The notes: a model not told the origin generated them from the letters alone. A DNA stretch of 64,000 bases from Catonia carolina (GCA_035578175.1 JAQMRL010000003.1:53490672-53554671), one strand, 5' to 3'; counted from the first letter of the stretch, positions 24,402-36,328 are shown. A program made the numbers and translations.

Positions 24402-24798
24402 GCCCATAACAGACAAGAGAAGTGTTACATAATTTGCACTTAATCTGTTAGTTCCATGGTTAAAAAAATAAATTCTGTTTCTTATCACATTAGCCAATTG
24501 CATGAGTGAATCATTTAAGAACAAAAAAAGCTAGAAGGTGTAAAGTACACTAGCCACAGTTATCTAATCTGGAAGTAATGAATTCCATCATTATACAGCC
24601 GGACCCTGTTGTAAATGAAGTGAAGGTGTCATTTACAGGGTGGAAAACACGTACTTTTCAGAGGGCCTTGAATGCTGATAATTGCACTCTTTTCCATTCG
24701 GTGAGAAAGACAATCATAAACCACCTCATACCATTCGTTTTACTTAGTAAAACCTTGAGAGGTTCAAACCAGCCTTTCGGCTGATGACCTAACCAACA
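24402..24798 (+). repeat. RepA copy 5
   Basis: Nearly full-length: GCCCATAACAGACAAGAG to GATGACCTAACCAACAG. It retains an open frame at 24578-24784, beginning MNSIIIQPDPVVNEVKVSF, in the same phase as copy 3, with family palindromes TTTTACTTAGTAAAA and GAGAGGTTCAAACC near the 3' end. No clear target-site duplication. Confidence 0.9.
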
Positions 24799-24964
24799 GA
24801 TTATTGTTTTATTATTGATTTTATAATTGATAACCAACATTAGTGTAGTCTATCAACAAAAAGTACGTTCAAGTCAAATTCTTATCATTTTTTCACTGGA
24901 GGTCTTTTATTCTACGTTCTGATCAAATAATATATTATTGATTTTATAAAAGCCCGGAAAGTTT

Positions 24965-25130
24965 GTTCATTCTGAATTTTTCTATTTGGTGCTTTTATTT
25001 CTGCCTCTACAAGGTCCTTCCTGGCCTGGGTAGTTCCTAACTTATCTTGTAGTTATTCATACAATTTTTGTAAAATTCTTCTATTATTTTTGTTGTGCTA
25101 TCGAAAGACTAGTAAGTTTAATAAGAAATT
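24965..25130 (-). pseudogene. Coding remnant, possibly LINE
   Basis: The minus strand reads RILQKLYE, a stop, then LQDKLGTTQARKDLVEAEIK and APNRKIQNEQ. The charged helical composition looks like a genuine old coding sequence, probably the linker of a LINE polyprotein, but no diagnostic motif is present. Confidence 0.3.
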
Positions 25131-25444
25131 GATTAATGCCTGATTAAAATTCCTGATTGAAATTGAATAATTAATTAATCAATAAATAAAAAAGGCTTCT
25201 TTTTGTGGTAAATAATTTTGGCATCAGAGAGCACCGCTGAAATGGAAATTTTAGGAATATTTCTTAAAAATACATTAAAAATGTAAATCAAAGAACAAGT
25301 CCTTTACACGAGAGTTCACGAACAATTTTAGCCGAGATAAATCAGTTTTTTTCTTGAATAAACATTTGTACGCTCATTTAAGACAAATTTATAATTGTAT
25401 GTTGGACCATATTAGGATTAGCATAATAAACAACTGGTATGGGG

Positions 25445-25985
25445 ACACGGAATGATAGAGATGGCTCGTTGTGCGTTTGTTGAAATGAAAAACCTTTTAA
25501 CAGATAAATCTTTGAGCCTTGACCTGAGATTGAAGATTGTTCGATGTTACTCTTTTCAACAGTGTTATATGGCTCGGAAGCTTGGACGTTAAAAAATATA
25601 ACATGAGAATTAATACATTTGAGCTTTCGTTGTACAGGTGCATGCTAAAAAATACCCTGGACGGATAAAGTACCCAACGGACAGTCTTGCGGAGAATGGG
25701 AACAGAAAAGGAGCTTATTTACACCATCCAAAAAAGGAAAATGGAATATCTGGGGCATATTATGCGTGGACCAAGATATGAAATGCTTCGCTTGATAATA
25801 CAAGGTAAGATTCAGGGGAAGAGAGATGTGGGAAGAAGAATTTCTTGGTTGAAGAATCTTCGCTACTGGTTTCGTTGTACTTCAGCAGAGCTGTTCAGAG
25901 CTGCGGTGTCCAAAGTCCGAATAGCCATCATGATTGCCAACCTCCGGTCGGAGAGGGCACGCTAAGAAGAAGATGGGGACACTAA
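25445..25985 (+). pseudogene. LINE RT C-terminal fragment (RTE-like or related)
   Basis: Reads IEMARCAFVEMKNLLTDKSL and SLDLRLKIVRCYSFQ, then a YGSEAW-type segment after a shift. The frame 25687-25965 follows, with RRMGTEKELIYTIQKRKMEY, LGHIMRGPRYEMLRLIIQGK, GRRISWLKNLRYWF and FRAAVSKVRIAIMIANLR. This is the most complete copy in the window of this LINE C-terminus. It ends GAAGAAGATGG. The 5' portion with the catalytic domain is missing. Confidence 0.85.
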
Positions 25986-25989
25986 GTGC

Positions 25990-27290
25990 CGCGTTTTCAT
26001 CGTCAGAAGCTGTCCACTCGCTATTCGATAAAATACAATGGTGGAGAGACAGAAAATATTCATTTTTCATTTTTTATTAGTAAAACATTTAAGTCCATTA
26101 ATTTTATAATTGACTTATATAGGTTATGAATGAATGCTTATTAGGAATTCATTACCTTCTTTTTAATTTTTATTAAGCTGTCTTACCTCTGGAATGTACA
26201 AGGAAGTACAGTAGGTACGAAGTGATTGATAGGTCATTAATTTAGTTATGAAGGTCAGTTTGTTGTTCCATGTGTGATTAAGTTGTCAGAATATTTTATG
26301 CAATTTATTTTAATTAACTACTTGAAAAATTACAAGTATAAGTCAATTATACTTTTTTAATACCATGGTTTAATTTCAAGTTTGTTGAAGGTAGAAACAT
26401 TTACGTGTACCTTTACGTTTAGTAGATTTCCAGTTTATTAGTCTACTCTTAAGATTTTTCTTACCTGGCCATCCGTCCATCTGTTGAAATCGAGTCCTAC
26501 AAAATATTTTCTGTTTATCTCTATCCTAAAGACCTACCCTCGTCTTTCAGACACATTTCAACACAACACCCCTACGCACTTCCCCTTCGTTTTTACTAGG
26601 TGTACTAATTCATCTCGCCGTATGGCGCCAATAGAAATAACCCTCTGTAATATGTCACGCAATTCCCCACATCATTTATTTTCTTCGATTCATCTTATTT
26701 TATTCTTCAATATTTTAAGGTAATTTTTTTTAAATTAAAAAAAAAATAGTCAATTTTTCGTATTCCGTTTGTGTTTATTGTTTAATTCTTTAAGTTTAGA
26801 AGACAGACTTATAGACTTGATAATAGTTTACTATTAAAATATTATTTTGCCGACCAACAACGTTTGTTAATTTTCAAGTTATGATTGATACTTCAAAAGC
26901 GCTGATTGCAGATTTTCTTCACAGAACCATTACCTAATTTAGATATTTGATATATTTTTGGTTAACAGAATTATTAATATAATAAACCGTTACTTATTCA
27001 AGATCGAAATTCTTCATACTAATATTAAAAAATTCAACGTACCTTATATCCGCCAATTATTTGCAAGAAAAGCTCTTATTTACGCTTATAAAAATATAAA
27101 CTATTTTACTACATAAGCACACCATTATAATACAGGGCACAAGGATCTCTTACTAATTGCTGTCTCTTACTTTTACACAAGACCTCAAAAACTTTATATC
27201 AAAGGTATTTCTGCTACTTAGCACCCAAGCTGCTCACCCTCTACGCCCCTTTATAAATTAAAAATATACCGGACATCATAAAGTGAAACC
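25990..27290. other. AT-rich stretch, nothing recognised
   Basis: A pyrimidine-rich patch at about 26470-26720 is open for 79 codons but has no recognisable product. Confidence 0.45.
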
Positions 27291-27297
27291 ATACATG

Positions 27298-27412
27298 AGA
27301 GTACACCAACCAGGAAAGTACACCGGTAATCATAGTACAGTATTCAAATCCGTATGAAAGTAACTACCTTTACTAGGATTTGAACCACGGAACCTTCTTC
27401 TCCGTCGGTACA
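27298..27412 (-). repeat. tRNA-derived SINE (SINE-1 family), fragment
   Basis: Minus-strand copy with B box CGTGGTTCAAATCCTAGTAA and body TACTTTCATACGGATTTGAA, shared with copies at 40.3, 52.2 and 58.8 kb. The head and the 3' tail are missing. Confidence 0.7.
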
Positions 27413-27449
27413 TCTGCCTTCTAAAAATCGCCTCATTCACTACACTTTC

Positions 27450-27850
27450 GTGTTATACAAGATAGGGTAAGAACTTGTTCGCTGAAATTTTGGGGGCTAA
27501 GCTTTCGAGGTAAGATATGGTTTTGTATTAAGATTACGGCTTTAATATGAATTTTAGGGCTAAAATAAACACAATTAAAGCTGTAGTAAATTAAAAAACT
27601 TCAAACTCTTACCAAAAAAGTTTTCCTACAATGCTTACTTCACCGTCAATTAGTGATTTATGTATTTTCTAATTTAAATCGGGTAAAAAATGGGACTTTT
27701 AAGATTACGGCCTTAGTATACGCATCTTACGACAAAAGTTTATAGGCCTACAATCAACGTTATAGCAAATTAAAAGACCTACAACTTTTAATTCGAGCAT
27801 TTGTTTAACTTCAATTAGTGATTTTCCGTATTTTTAAGCTCTATAGAGAT
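27450..27850 (+). repeat. Left arm of long inverted repeat with two ~185-bp tandem units
   Basis: Two tandem units each begin AAGATTACGGC and end in ATTAGTGATTTNNNGTATTTT. The whole arm is matched in inverted orientation by 30650-31035, including the outer part (GATAGGGTAAGAACTTG against GATAGGACAAGCGCC). It may be the terminal inverted repeat of a foldback or DNA transposon. Confidence 0.55.
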
Positions 27851-27872
27851 AAATAATTATTAATCGCTAAAT

Positions 27873-27907
27873 AAGAACCCTCTAAATAAGTAATTTAGAG
27901 GTTCTTA
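27873..27907. repeat. 16-bp-stem hairpin
   Basis: TAAGAACCCTCTAAAT and its near-exact reverse complement ATTTAGAGGTTCTTA flank a few bases, directly at the junction of the long inverted-repeat arm and the LINE fragment that follows. Confidence 0.7.
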
Positions 27908-28170
27908 GAAGAGCGGATGAAAGAATAAGTATGCGGAAATATCTCACCAGAAGAAATGATAAGTGGGGCATATCTTAAGACATCCAGGTATTGGTCTATC
28001 AATAATGGAGGGTAATATTGAGGGAGCGAATTGTAGTAGAAGGCGAAGGTAGTAAAATTTAAAGCAAATTACAAAAGATGTAGGGTGTTACAGGTAGCAC
28101 ATAGATATGAAACGAGTTGCGGAAGATGCAACAGCTTTAAGAACTGCATCAAACCAGTCGAGACTGATGA
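27895..28170 (+). pseudogene. LINE C-terminal fragment, family shared with 60.8-61.1 kb
   Basis: Frames include NLKQITKDVGCY and MKRVAEDATALRTASNQSR, matching a LINE C-terminus 'YLKQI.KDVGC..Y.DMKRLA.DR.AWR.A.NQS'. The same sequence lies inverted at 60790-61090. Both copies carry stops and frameshifts. Confidence 0.65.
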
Positions 28171-29535
28171 CAAAAAAATACATTAATTTTTATTTAGCGT
28201 CATTCAGTCATGATTCAAATTAGTTTTTAACTTTACATTGTTTACTCATGGTAGGTTATATTGGTCATTATTTACATTGGCAAGATAAAGTTATATGAGT
28301 GTTTCATATATTTTTCCATTGTTTGGAACTTTGAATTTTTAGAATGCTTTATAATATTTTTAGTTTTCGTGTGAGAAACTTTATTAAAATAATATTTTTA
28401 ACTGAACAGTAGCCAATTATATTTTTTATGACACAAGATATAAATTATTTTGAATTTCTGCATTTGCAGAAGTAAAATATGCATTCAAAATAAGGTCAAA
28501 ACTATGAATAATAAAACGATTAACATACATATTAAAATTTAATTGATATTTGAACATTACATTATTGAATCAAGAATTTAGTTTACATATTATAATCCAA
28601 TTTTGATGAGACTAGAGTCGTTTAATCAGATACGCGGGGGTGGTTTATGAGAGAAAGCTCACGAAATGGAAGTGCTATATGTATAATATACAGGTCTATA
28701 TACATATATATATATATATACACACGTAGAGATAGAGTTAGTATAAACCCAATGTACCGGCGTGTAATGAACGTACCAACCATCGTATTTACATAGCGTA
28801 GCCAACAAACAGCTAGCCCATCACATCAGAGCATTAGACATGCACCAATGCTTGTATAATTTTAATATGATAATCAGACAGCCCTAAGTGTGAACAGAAT
28901 TCAAAAGCTTTCCGACTGAGACGATCATTAACCTAGTATGTAAGTCTTACCGCTCTATATTGTTATTAACATCGTCCCCAACGTTCATCCATTTTATGAT
29001 CGAGTGAAAATTAGGGCATCCTTAACTATTTAACTATATACTTCATAACATTTTAACCCTCACATTATTTAATTCTAAAAATAATAACTAGAATTTATTA
29101 ATATGGGTGTATTATTTGAAACTATCTCTTATTATTAAAATAGATTTTGTTTTACTTTTACTTGGTCATACTTATTTCCACCCCGGTCACGTATTTTCAT
29201 GACACACTCATAAATACAATTTCCAATGCTTTCGTTAAGTTTAAAGTTAAACAAAGAAAATCATGTAATGCATTTATTCATTTGTGGCTACATAAAACCG
29301 ACGGACATAACCAGTACAATTGTTACTTCTAATATTCTTGTTCAGCTGTAAGTATTTATTTATTTATTACTGAACAAATTTAAACTAAACATTATCCCCG
29401 TGCATGCGTTTTAACCAAGATTGTTGTTATAAAAAACATTTTAAAAATATGTAGTGAAACATTTACACGACTTTCTCTAACCAATTTAGATAATGAAAAA
29501 TGTAATCTATGTTTAATCATGAGTAAAAAGTGTAA
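28171..29535. other. AT-rich stretch with a TA microsatellite
   Basis: Contains a short (TA)n run at about 28696-28725. No coding signal recognised. Confidence 0.5.
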
Positions 29536-29539
29536 ATCC

Positions 29540-29725
29540 GGCAGATCATACAATTCTTTTTGCTGATACCATGGAAGGACTTCAGAGGTTTATGAACAAA
29601 ATTATGGAAGTAAGCAATATTATGGGCTGGACATCAACACCAATAAGACCATCATGGAAATCATCGTGCAAGATGATAATGTATGATCATCAGCAGGTAG
29701 GACATCATGGCATGTCTCTCTACGT
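29540..29725 (+). pseudogene. LINE reverse-transcriptase palm fragment
   Basis: Reads PADHTILFADTMEGLQRFMN and KIMEVSNIMG, then continues LDINTNKTIMEIIVQDDN in the next frame. This is the RT catalytic region, where intact copies have 'YADDT.L.A......LQ..L......S...GL.IN..KTK'. Here YADD has become PADH, so the enzyme would be dead. It is the upstream part of the LINE that resumes at 29936 after an inverted-repeat insert. Confidence 0.75.
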
Positions 29726-29935
29726 GCTGTCTGTCTATAACTTGATGGCCTCCCGCAGAGAGGAGCAGAATCGGCCCGATACTAGCCTTCTCAATAACAT
29801 TTAATTATGTAGTATAAACTACTAACTAGTACACTGGAATTGGTACATAATGAAGTGTTATTTAGAAGGCTATAGCGGGCCGATTCTGCTTCTCTTTGCG
29901 GGAGGCCATCAAGTTATAGACAGACAGTAGATGGG
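29726..29935. mobile_element. Inverted-repeat (MITE/foldback-like) insert in a LINE
   Basis: CTGTCTGTCTATAACTTGAT at the left and ATCAAGTTATAGACAGACAG at the right are exact reverse complements. The arms run for about 75 bp with few mismatches (through CCTCCCGCAGAGAGGAGCAG), around a ~60-bp centre. LINE coding is interrupted here and resumes just after, so it looks like a small DNA-transposon insert. The target-site duplication is not clear. Confidence 0.7.
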
Positions 29936-30585
29936 AGAAGAATAGAGCGTGTTTGCAGTTTTCATATCTGGGCACCATTATTAATGAGGCTTGGACAACT
30001 CACAGTAGACACACTACTGTATTGTATTGTATTGGAAAAGCCAGAAGGTTTTCAATGCAATAGTTAAGTGTTTCGGAGCCATGACCTGACATTCGGCTCC
30101 CAATAACGGCTCCTCAGATCATCTGAGTCACATAGCACATAGTTCTCTCTCTTTTCTTCATATGGTGTTGAAAATTAGACCTTGAACAGGGCGACTGCAC
30201 ACCGGCTTGAGGCTTTTGAACTGTGATTGTATAGGAACTGTGGTAGTTTGTGGACGCAGAAAGTCACTAATGTTGAAATTTTGTTGAGAATGAACATGGG
30301 TCTGAAATTGGTCAAAATTGTTAAGTGCCGTAAGCTGCAATACCTCGGCCATGTAATGAGAAACCAAAAAAAAGGTGATCTACTGCAGCGCATTTTGCAG
30401 GGGAGGATAGAGGGAAGAGGAATCCTGGTAGAAGAAGAATTTCCTAGCTCGCCAATTTTAGGACCTGTTTCGGTAAGAGCTCCACAGAATAATTGTCCGG
30501 ATTGCGACTATTAAGGTCAAAAGAGCTTCGATGATCGCCAACATTCAAACCGCAAGGCACGACAAGAAGAAAGAAGAAAGAATCC
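29936..30585 (+). pseudogene. LINE RT C-terminal fragment, continuation
   Basis: Begins with VDGRRIERV-type coding and YLGTIINEAW, then KARRFSMQ. The frame 30227-30514 follows, containing LKLVKIVKCRKLQYLGHVMR and LLQRILQGRIEGRG, and finally ASMIANIQTARHDKKK with a GAAGAAAGAAG tail. Order and motifs match the 14.1 and 25.7 kb LINE copies. Frameshifts separate the parts. Confidence 0.75.
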
Positions 30586-30649
30586 AACATGAAAAACATA
30601 ACGTAATTTTAATCAAGATTGAATGACGCAAAATGAAAATTTACTTTTG

Positions 30650-31035
30650 TAGAACTTAAAAATATGGAAAATCAGTAATTGCCTCTAAACTAGGCTCTTT
30701 AGAGAAAATGCTTAAAATAAATGTTGTAGTTTTTTTTTAAATTTCCTATAACGTTAATTATACAGTTTTATCAAAAAATGCATACTAAGGCCACAGTCTT
30801 AAAAATCCCATTTTACCGATTTTGATTAAAAACAAAAATAGAAAATTACTAACTGCAGCTATCCTGAGCGTTGTACAAACAAATATTTGAAATAACGGAG
30901 GTAGGTTTTTTAAGAGTTCTACACTTTTCTCCTAGAATGCATATTCAAGCCGCAGTCTAAAAAATAATTTCTATGAGAGCACAGGCCTCTCAATAATTTC
31001 ACCAGACTTGGCGCTTGTCCTATCGTGTAGGGCAT
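30650..31035 (-). repeat. Right arm of long inverted repeat (tandem ~185-bp units)
   Basis: Reverse complement reads AGACTGCGGCTTGAATATGC and later AAGACTGTGGCCTTAGTATG, the same repeated unit as 27450-27850. The outer end (CCTACACGATAGGACAAG) also matches the left arm's outer end. Confidence 0.55.
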
Positions 31036-31754
31036 AAAAAATGTATTTAATAAGGTGATTTTTAAAAAATCGTAGGAGTCTTTAATTTCCTTCCCTATAA
31101 ATATTCATATGGGGCAAGAAACAGTAAAACTTATGGTAGCTTCAAAATTCTAAAAAATTAAATACTGTACGTTATGTTTTTCAGCTTTCGTCTGTGATTT
31201 AAAAGAAAAATTAAGAACATCTTAAGGAATCCAAAATAATAATATTTATAAATAAATTTTTATAATCATCGAAAAGGATATAGCAAAATATTTTTGGAAA
31301 TGAAATTTAGTACGAGAGGTTTTTTGTGCTAGATTATTAAATCTTAACCAAATTAATGCACTAAACTTCATCTAAGCATAACAGGAGCAGTTTCTTAGGT
31401 GTGTTTTAAAATTAACTATATGTATTTTATTTTAAACATGTCACAAACTTAAGTCAATATAATGTTAGTAAAGCTGAGAAGTAAATACTTGGAAATAGTT
31501 AATTGAATTGTAAAAGAATTTGAATTAGGTACATTAAATAAGAAAGGAATATATTAAAATTTTGCCCGAAAAGTAAGTGAAAATTTTGAATATAATAATC
31601 TTTTTAAATGTGTATTAATTGTATTTTTTCATTGACACCAATCATATTAAGGGGGGTGGCTGTAAAATTAAATTTGGCAGAGATAGGGTATTACGAAATT
31701 GTTACATGTCTTATGATGTAATCACATATCTTGTGGCAGTAAGAAGAAATTAAT

Positions 31755-32045
31755 TTTCGTTCTTTCGTTTACAACTTCTTAATTTATGGTTCAGAGGTTT
31801 GAAATCTCCAACTAAGAAATAAAAAGCAAAATTAAAGCCAATGAAATGAGTTTTCGGAGAAGTTGTCAATTGACTGGGCTAGATCAAGTTAGGAATGATG
31901 AAATTTAAAAAAAAGTTAACACGAAATTGTTAATTATGAGCAAAACTGAATCAAGACAACTCATTTCGAACGGTCAGTTTTGAAGAATGGAGGAGAATCG
32001 GTTGTCAAAGAAGCCTTTTCAATTTTCTAGGTTGATTATTCAGTA
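31755..32045 (+). pseudogene. LINE RT C-terminal fragment
   Basis: Frames give VYNFLIYGSEV, then NEMSFRRSCQLTGLDQVRND-like coding, then SRQLISNGQF and RMEENRLSKKPFQF. Compared with intact relatives ('LYGSE.W', 'E...LR.....GLDR.RN..I', 'L.W.GHV.RM.E.RL.K'), the order is right but several shifts and stops are present. Confidence 0.6.
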
Positions 32046-32049
32046 GATG

Positions 32050-34640
32050 AATAGATACAATGATTGAATTTGTGGATTTGTTTGATAGTTTATTTGTAGT
32101 GAAAACACGTGCATAGTTTCTTTATTGTTTCGTGTACAGTTTCAATGTTAAGGTCTTTGTGTAATGTTTTGCCGTATATTACACAGCCTTACATTATCCT
32201 TAAAGTTTGGTTCTGGAATGTCATTAAGTTACATGTTTTAGCTGATCCGTATATTAGTGAACCGTAAATCTAAATTTCTATTTTAATAAAAACTTTTATG
32301 AAAATTTTCATAGATAAAGAGATAATAAAAAACTAATTAACTTACAAAATTACTGTTAAAGATAGTACAAATTAATTTTTCTCGACAAAAATAGATTTAA
32401 AAATTAGCTATTTAAAATTTAAATTCAACTATAATAAATGTTTAAAGTATTTAAGTTTGATGAAATAGTTAAACTATAATTTTGACGAAATATGTTAAAA
32501 ATAACGAACCTGTACAAAAATATAAAACACTAAATAATTTTTTAATAATAGAAGAATTTTATAACAACCTATTTCCGATTGATTAATGTATAGGCATATG
32601 TGAATATAGATTAAAATTTTATAATTCATAAATTTATTATACGTGTTTGAATATTTTATAATTTAATTCATTATATTATAAAATCTTTATTAATATATAT
32701 CTTGATATATAAATAAAATACAACGAATATATTAAATATCAAATGGAAATAAAAACATTCATGTAAATATGAATAGAAATTACATTAATTTAAAACAGAA
32801 ATTTAAAATTGATTCAAATATTCCTTATAAGGCATTCAAACTAATATTACAGGAGAATCTTCGAAAATAATAAGATATAATACTAGAAATAAACCTGTTG
32901 ACAGTAAAAATGTAAGTTAATTTTTTGTTATTTTTATTTCTCCGTTTGTATTTATATATACTTGTTCACGTGTGCGTTAGAATTTATATGATTGGACGCA
33001 TCCGAGAGTAACAAAGTGTGGGGTCTTAACTTAATCAAAAAGAAGACATTTTTAAAGCAGTAGACTTGGTCAATTTTCAGTACAATCATGCCATTCTTTT
33101 GATTCTTTCTTTTTTATTTTACAATAAAAAAGCGGGATGCAACATCAACACGTGTTGGAAAGGTTATTTAGAAAAAGATGCCCACATCTTAATTCTTCAT
33201 TCGGTTAATTTATTCATTGTGTTGAATTGATTTCGATATTATTTGATTAGGGGCGTTCGCTTTTAACTGGCTCACTCCCTTTCTTCATAAACCATAAGGA
33301 CCTCACACAAAATCATGTGGTACGTATGGTATTTGAAATAAACAACGAAGAATTATTGTACAGACTTTTTCCCATTATTACTTCGTCAATTATTTACAGC
33401 CTACGCTATTTCTTCCATTTATAAAATAACATTTTATGAACAGACTTAATCTTACTAATACATAACCAATACAAATTTAACTTTTAAAATTAAACCAAAC
33501 TTCGAAGTAAGAGCAATTTTTTTATTTAGTTTATTTAACTTCGCATCAACAGCTCGGTTATAAGTGACTACGGATAATTATGCATAGAATTACACATAGA
33601 AAAACTACATTTTTTTATAAATTTGTTAACATATTGTTAGAAAACTCAATTATGATTGAAAGAACATGAGGGATTGCACGATGAAAGGAGCATGTAGCAC
33701 GTCATAATGTGATTGACATTGTACATGCTACATTCTAGAATATTACGTATAAATGTATAAACTTTATCTAAAATTTTTATTTTTTTAGTCTAATGAAATT
33801 TCTAATGTAAACAAAATATAAATAGTCAAATATTAAGTTTTATTTTGAATATATATATATATTTTTTAAATTAATCTAAAGAACTAAAAATGTAAAGAAA
33901 AACAAAATCAGCTGTGAAATTAAAAGTTGATACGTATTGAACTTTAAATAAAGTTATAAAACCATGTTTAATAAAGTTAAGTATGTTTTATAAAGTTATA
34001 GATGGGCAATGAAATAATAGTTATTGGTTTTTTTTGGAAATTTGTAATTATCTAAGTAAATAAAAGCTTTTTTTGATAATTAATGGGTTTTTTGTTTTGA
34101 TGAAAAATATACATTTGAATAGAAAATGCAACTAGTAGAAGGTAGGAGTTGTAAAAGTAAACACAGATAAGGTTGATTACAATTAAATAATTAAAAAATG
34201 AAAACAGAATGCAACAAATAATGCTACAAGTGACTGTGTTTTTAAAAGTGTCTCAAAATTTGTTTGTAACTGGGATGAGCTGACGCTCGAAAGTGAATCT
34301 AAATGGTTATTTAACAATCTGTGTCAGACACTACTTTTTCAAAGTTTCAGGGTAAAAAAAAAATGTTCAGTTATAGGATGCTGCAAAGATAGCAGTTATC
34401 TTCTGGGCATGAAATTTCAAATTTGGTGAACTTGATTTTCATAGCAACTTGTAAAACTACTTTTGGGACATTAAGAAACAACTTCTTCAACTCAGTTCAC
34501 AGTAACTCAAGTAGAAATTATGTTCTGGCTGTTTCACAATCCAAATTAAGTGGCACGGGCTACTGAAATTACGAAAAAATAATTTTATTTTTTTTGTTGA
34601 CAAAACTGAAGGCTTTTCTCTCCTGAGAAGACTATAATGT
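32050..34640. other. AT-rich stretch, nothing recognised
   Basis: A small inverted motif around 33690-33735 (GCATGTAGCA against TGTACATGC) was noted. No coding signal. Confidence 0.5.
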
Positions 34641-34659
34641 TTGTAGGTAGGTTATCATT

Positions 34660-34740
34660 CAGGATTCAGTCAAGGGCCGGATTACTCCAGTCTGCGGGCC
34701 GGAACTGGCCCGCGGGCCGTATTTTGCTCATCAATGGATT
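34660..34740. mobile_element. hAT-like transposon end
   Basis: Very GC-rich for this window: GGGCCGGATTACTCCAGTC, GCGGGCCGGAACTGGCCCGC and GGGCCGTATTTTGCTCATCA. On the minus strand it begins near ATTGATGAGCAAAATACGGC and is followed by CCCGCGGGCC palindromes. Subterminal GGCCCGCGGGCC motifs next to a CA(G)TGATG-like terminus are typical of some hAT elements. No transposase is recognisable nearby, so it may be a solo end or a non-autonomous copy. Confidence 0.4.
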
Positions 34741-34744
34741 AGAA

Positions 34745-35635
34745 CAAACCAACAAAAAGGAACATAAGCTTCTATTTGTTGCTCAGGAGCTTAACTATTA
34801 TTTCACAAGCATTTTATTCAATTCATACAGCCTAAAGACATCTCTACCCACTTTTAATTCTTATTTTATCGCTTTTATTCATAAAATATTTTACACTATT
34901 GGTGGATAAATTATTCGAAGATCTTTACACGTAGTCTTTTACAAACCGTACTATGACAAGGACGGTACACAACGCATTGTAAACAAACCAGTACATGCGC
35001 ACATCAAGTTTTTTATAACATTTCCTGGATACAACTATATAACTGCATGTTGCACTGGGTTTGCAGCGAAGACTTGTGTGGTCCCGTGAAGCCTATTAAA
35101 AGTTTAAAAGGTGCATAATTGTTGAACATCTTTTACTCGGTACAAAACAATGACTAGGACAATAATGGGAGAAACGTGACAAAGCCTAACAACGATGACA
35201 ATAAACCACATCACCTAACAACATATTTCCAGTTTAAATCACATTTTTAATTAATTTTTGTGGTGTTCTACATGTAATATTATCAGTTTGTTGGTAAACT
35301 TATAATTTTATTTAATTGATGTATGACATCTGGAAAAGTTATGAATTTGACAAAAATATATGATAGAACTGTTTAAAATTAGATTTTAAATTTATAATAA
35401 AGTGTACGTAATTATGCAAAAATATCTGTGCACACATTCAAGATAATTTGTATTAGTTAATACTTTAGCAATTTTTACAATATAAAGTTATATTAACAAG
35501 GGCACAAATGCCGACTCATTTTTAAAGTTTGGCCACAACTCTGGTATATCGCTCTCTATTATGAACCTCTCTTAAAAGAGTGTGTGTATTCATGTTTGTC
35601 CAGTAACTTATATACCAAAACCATGAGCATTTTCT
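34745..35635. other. No recognised feature
   Basis: Nothing supported beyond AT-rich sequence. Confidence 0.45.
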
Positions 35636-35699
35636 TTACCTAGGTCTGCGCTTCCCTCAAATTTACTCTCTATAATTACTCGGAAAAACTCATACTTAA

Positions 35700-35925
35700 A
35701 TGTTATAGGCAAGTCCAAAGAATGGCTGCGGCACATAACCACAAAAAGCGTTCCTTTTCCATCCAGAAAATATAAGGAGAAGAGGTCGGCCTTGAAAAAC
35801 ACGAATTCACAGATCAAGAAGCTAAGGTAACGGAGAAATTTAAATAAGGATGACTGGGAAGATAAACTTTAGGGTACGAGGAGCGGAGAAATTTGTAGGA
35901 CCCTCGCAAAAAAGGGAGTACTTTT
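35700..35925 (+). pseudogene. LINE C-terminal fragment (low confidence)
   Basis: Mixed frames give VQRMAAAHNHKK, then a GRPRKTW-like basic stretch, then RRNLNKDDWEDKL and a segment like RGAEKFVGPSQ. The series 'RM....P.R.L......G.RRRGRP..W.......LN..DWED...DR..WR..VGP' is a LINE polyprotein ending. Confidence 0.4.
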
Positions 35926-36184
35926 GTACACATGAACTACTAAAACTTTTTTGTCGTTTAAAGAATAGCTATAGACTACTAAATTAGTTGTAATAAATTT
36001 ATTTATTTTACAGAAATAAACTGAATAATATATGAGAATTTTATTATATCTACAATATTGGATCTAATTTGCAACCTATCATAATTATTAAACCGATCAT
36101 TTAAAATATATTTTTAAACAATAACATTTTAACACAAAATATTAACGACAAGCCAATATTAGACATCATAATACTGTGTAAAAC

Positions 36185-36328
36185 TTGTGTGTCTGCATGC
36201 GAGTAAATCCCTTAGAATGACCGGGAATGCTAGTCCAAGAGAAATTTGAGAGAAAGATCCTCCGCCAGATAATGGACCCGAAGATATTAGACGGACAATA
36301 TAGGTAATGAGGTCGACAAGAACTGTAT
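36185..36328 (+). pseudogene. LINE RT fragment, part 1 (interrupted by RepA)
   Basis: Reads KFERKILRQIMDPKILDGQY followed by stops, then RQELY. It matches the minus-strand LINE copy at 38.6-39.1 kb (RKIFHKIIGPKIVNGQ, RQELYKGIERLM). Coding resumes at 36729 after the RepA insert. Confidence 0.75.
36318..36328 (+). repeat. RepA target-site duplication, left
   Basis: AAGAACTGTAT, repeated exactly at 36729-36739. Removing RepA and one copy restores the LINE sequence. Confidence 0.85.
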
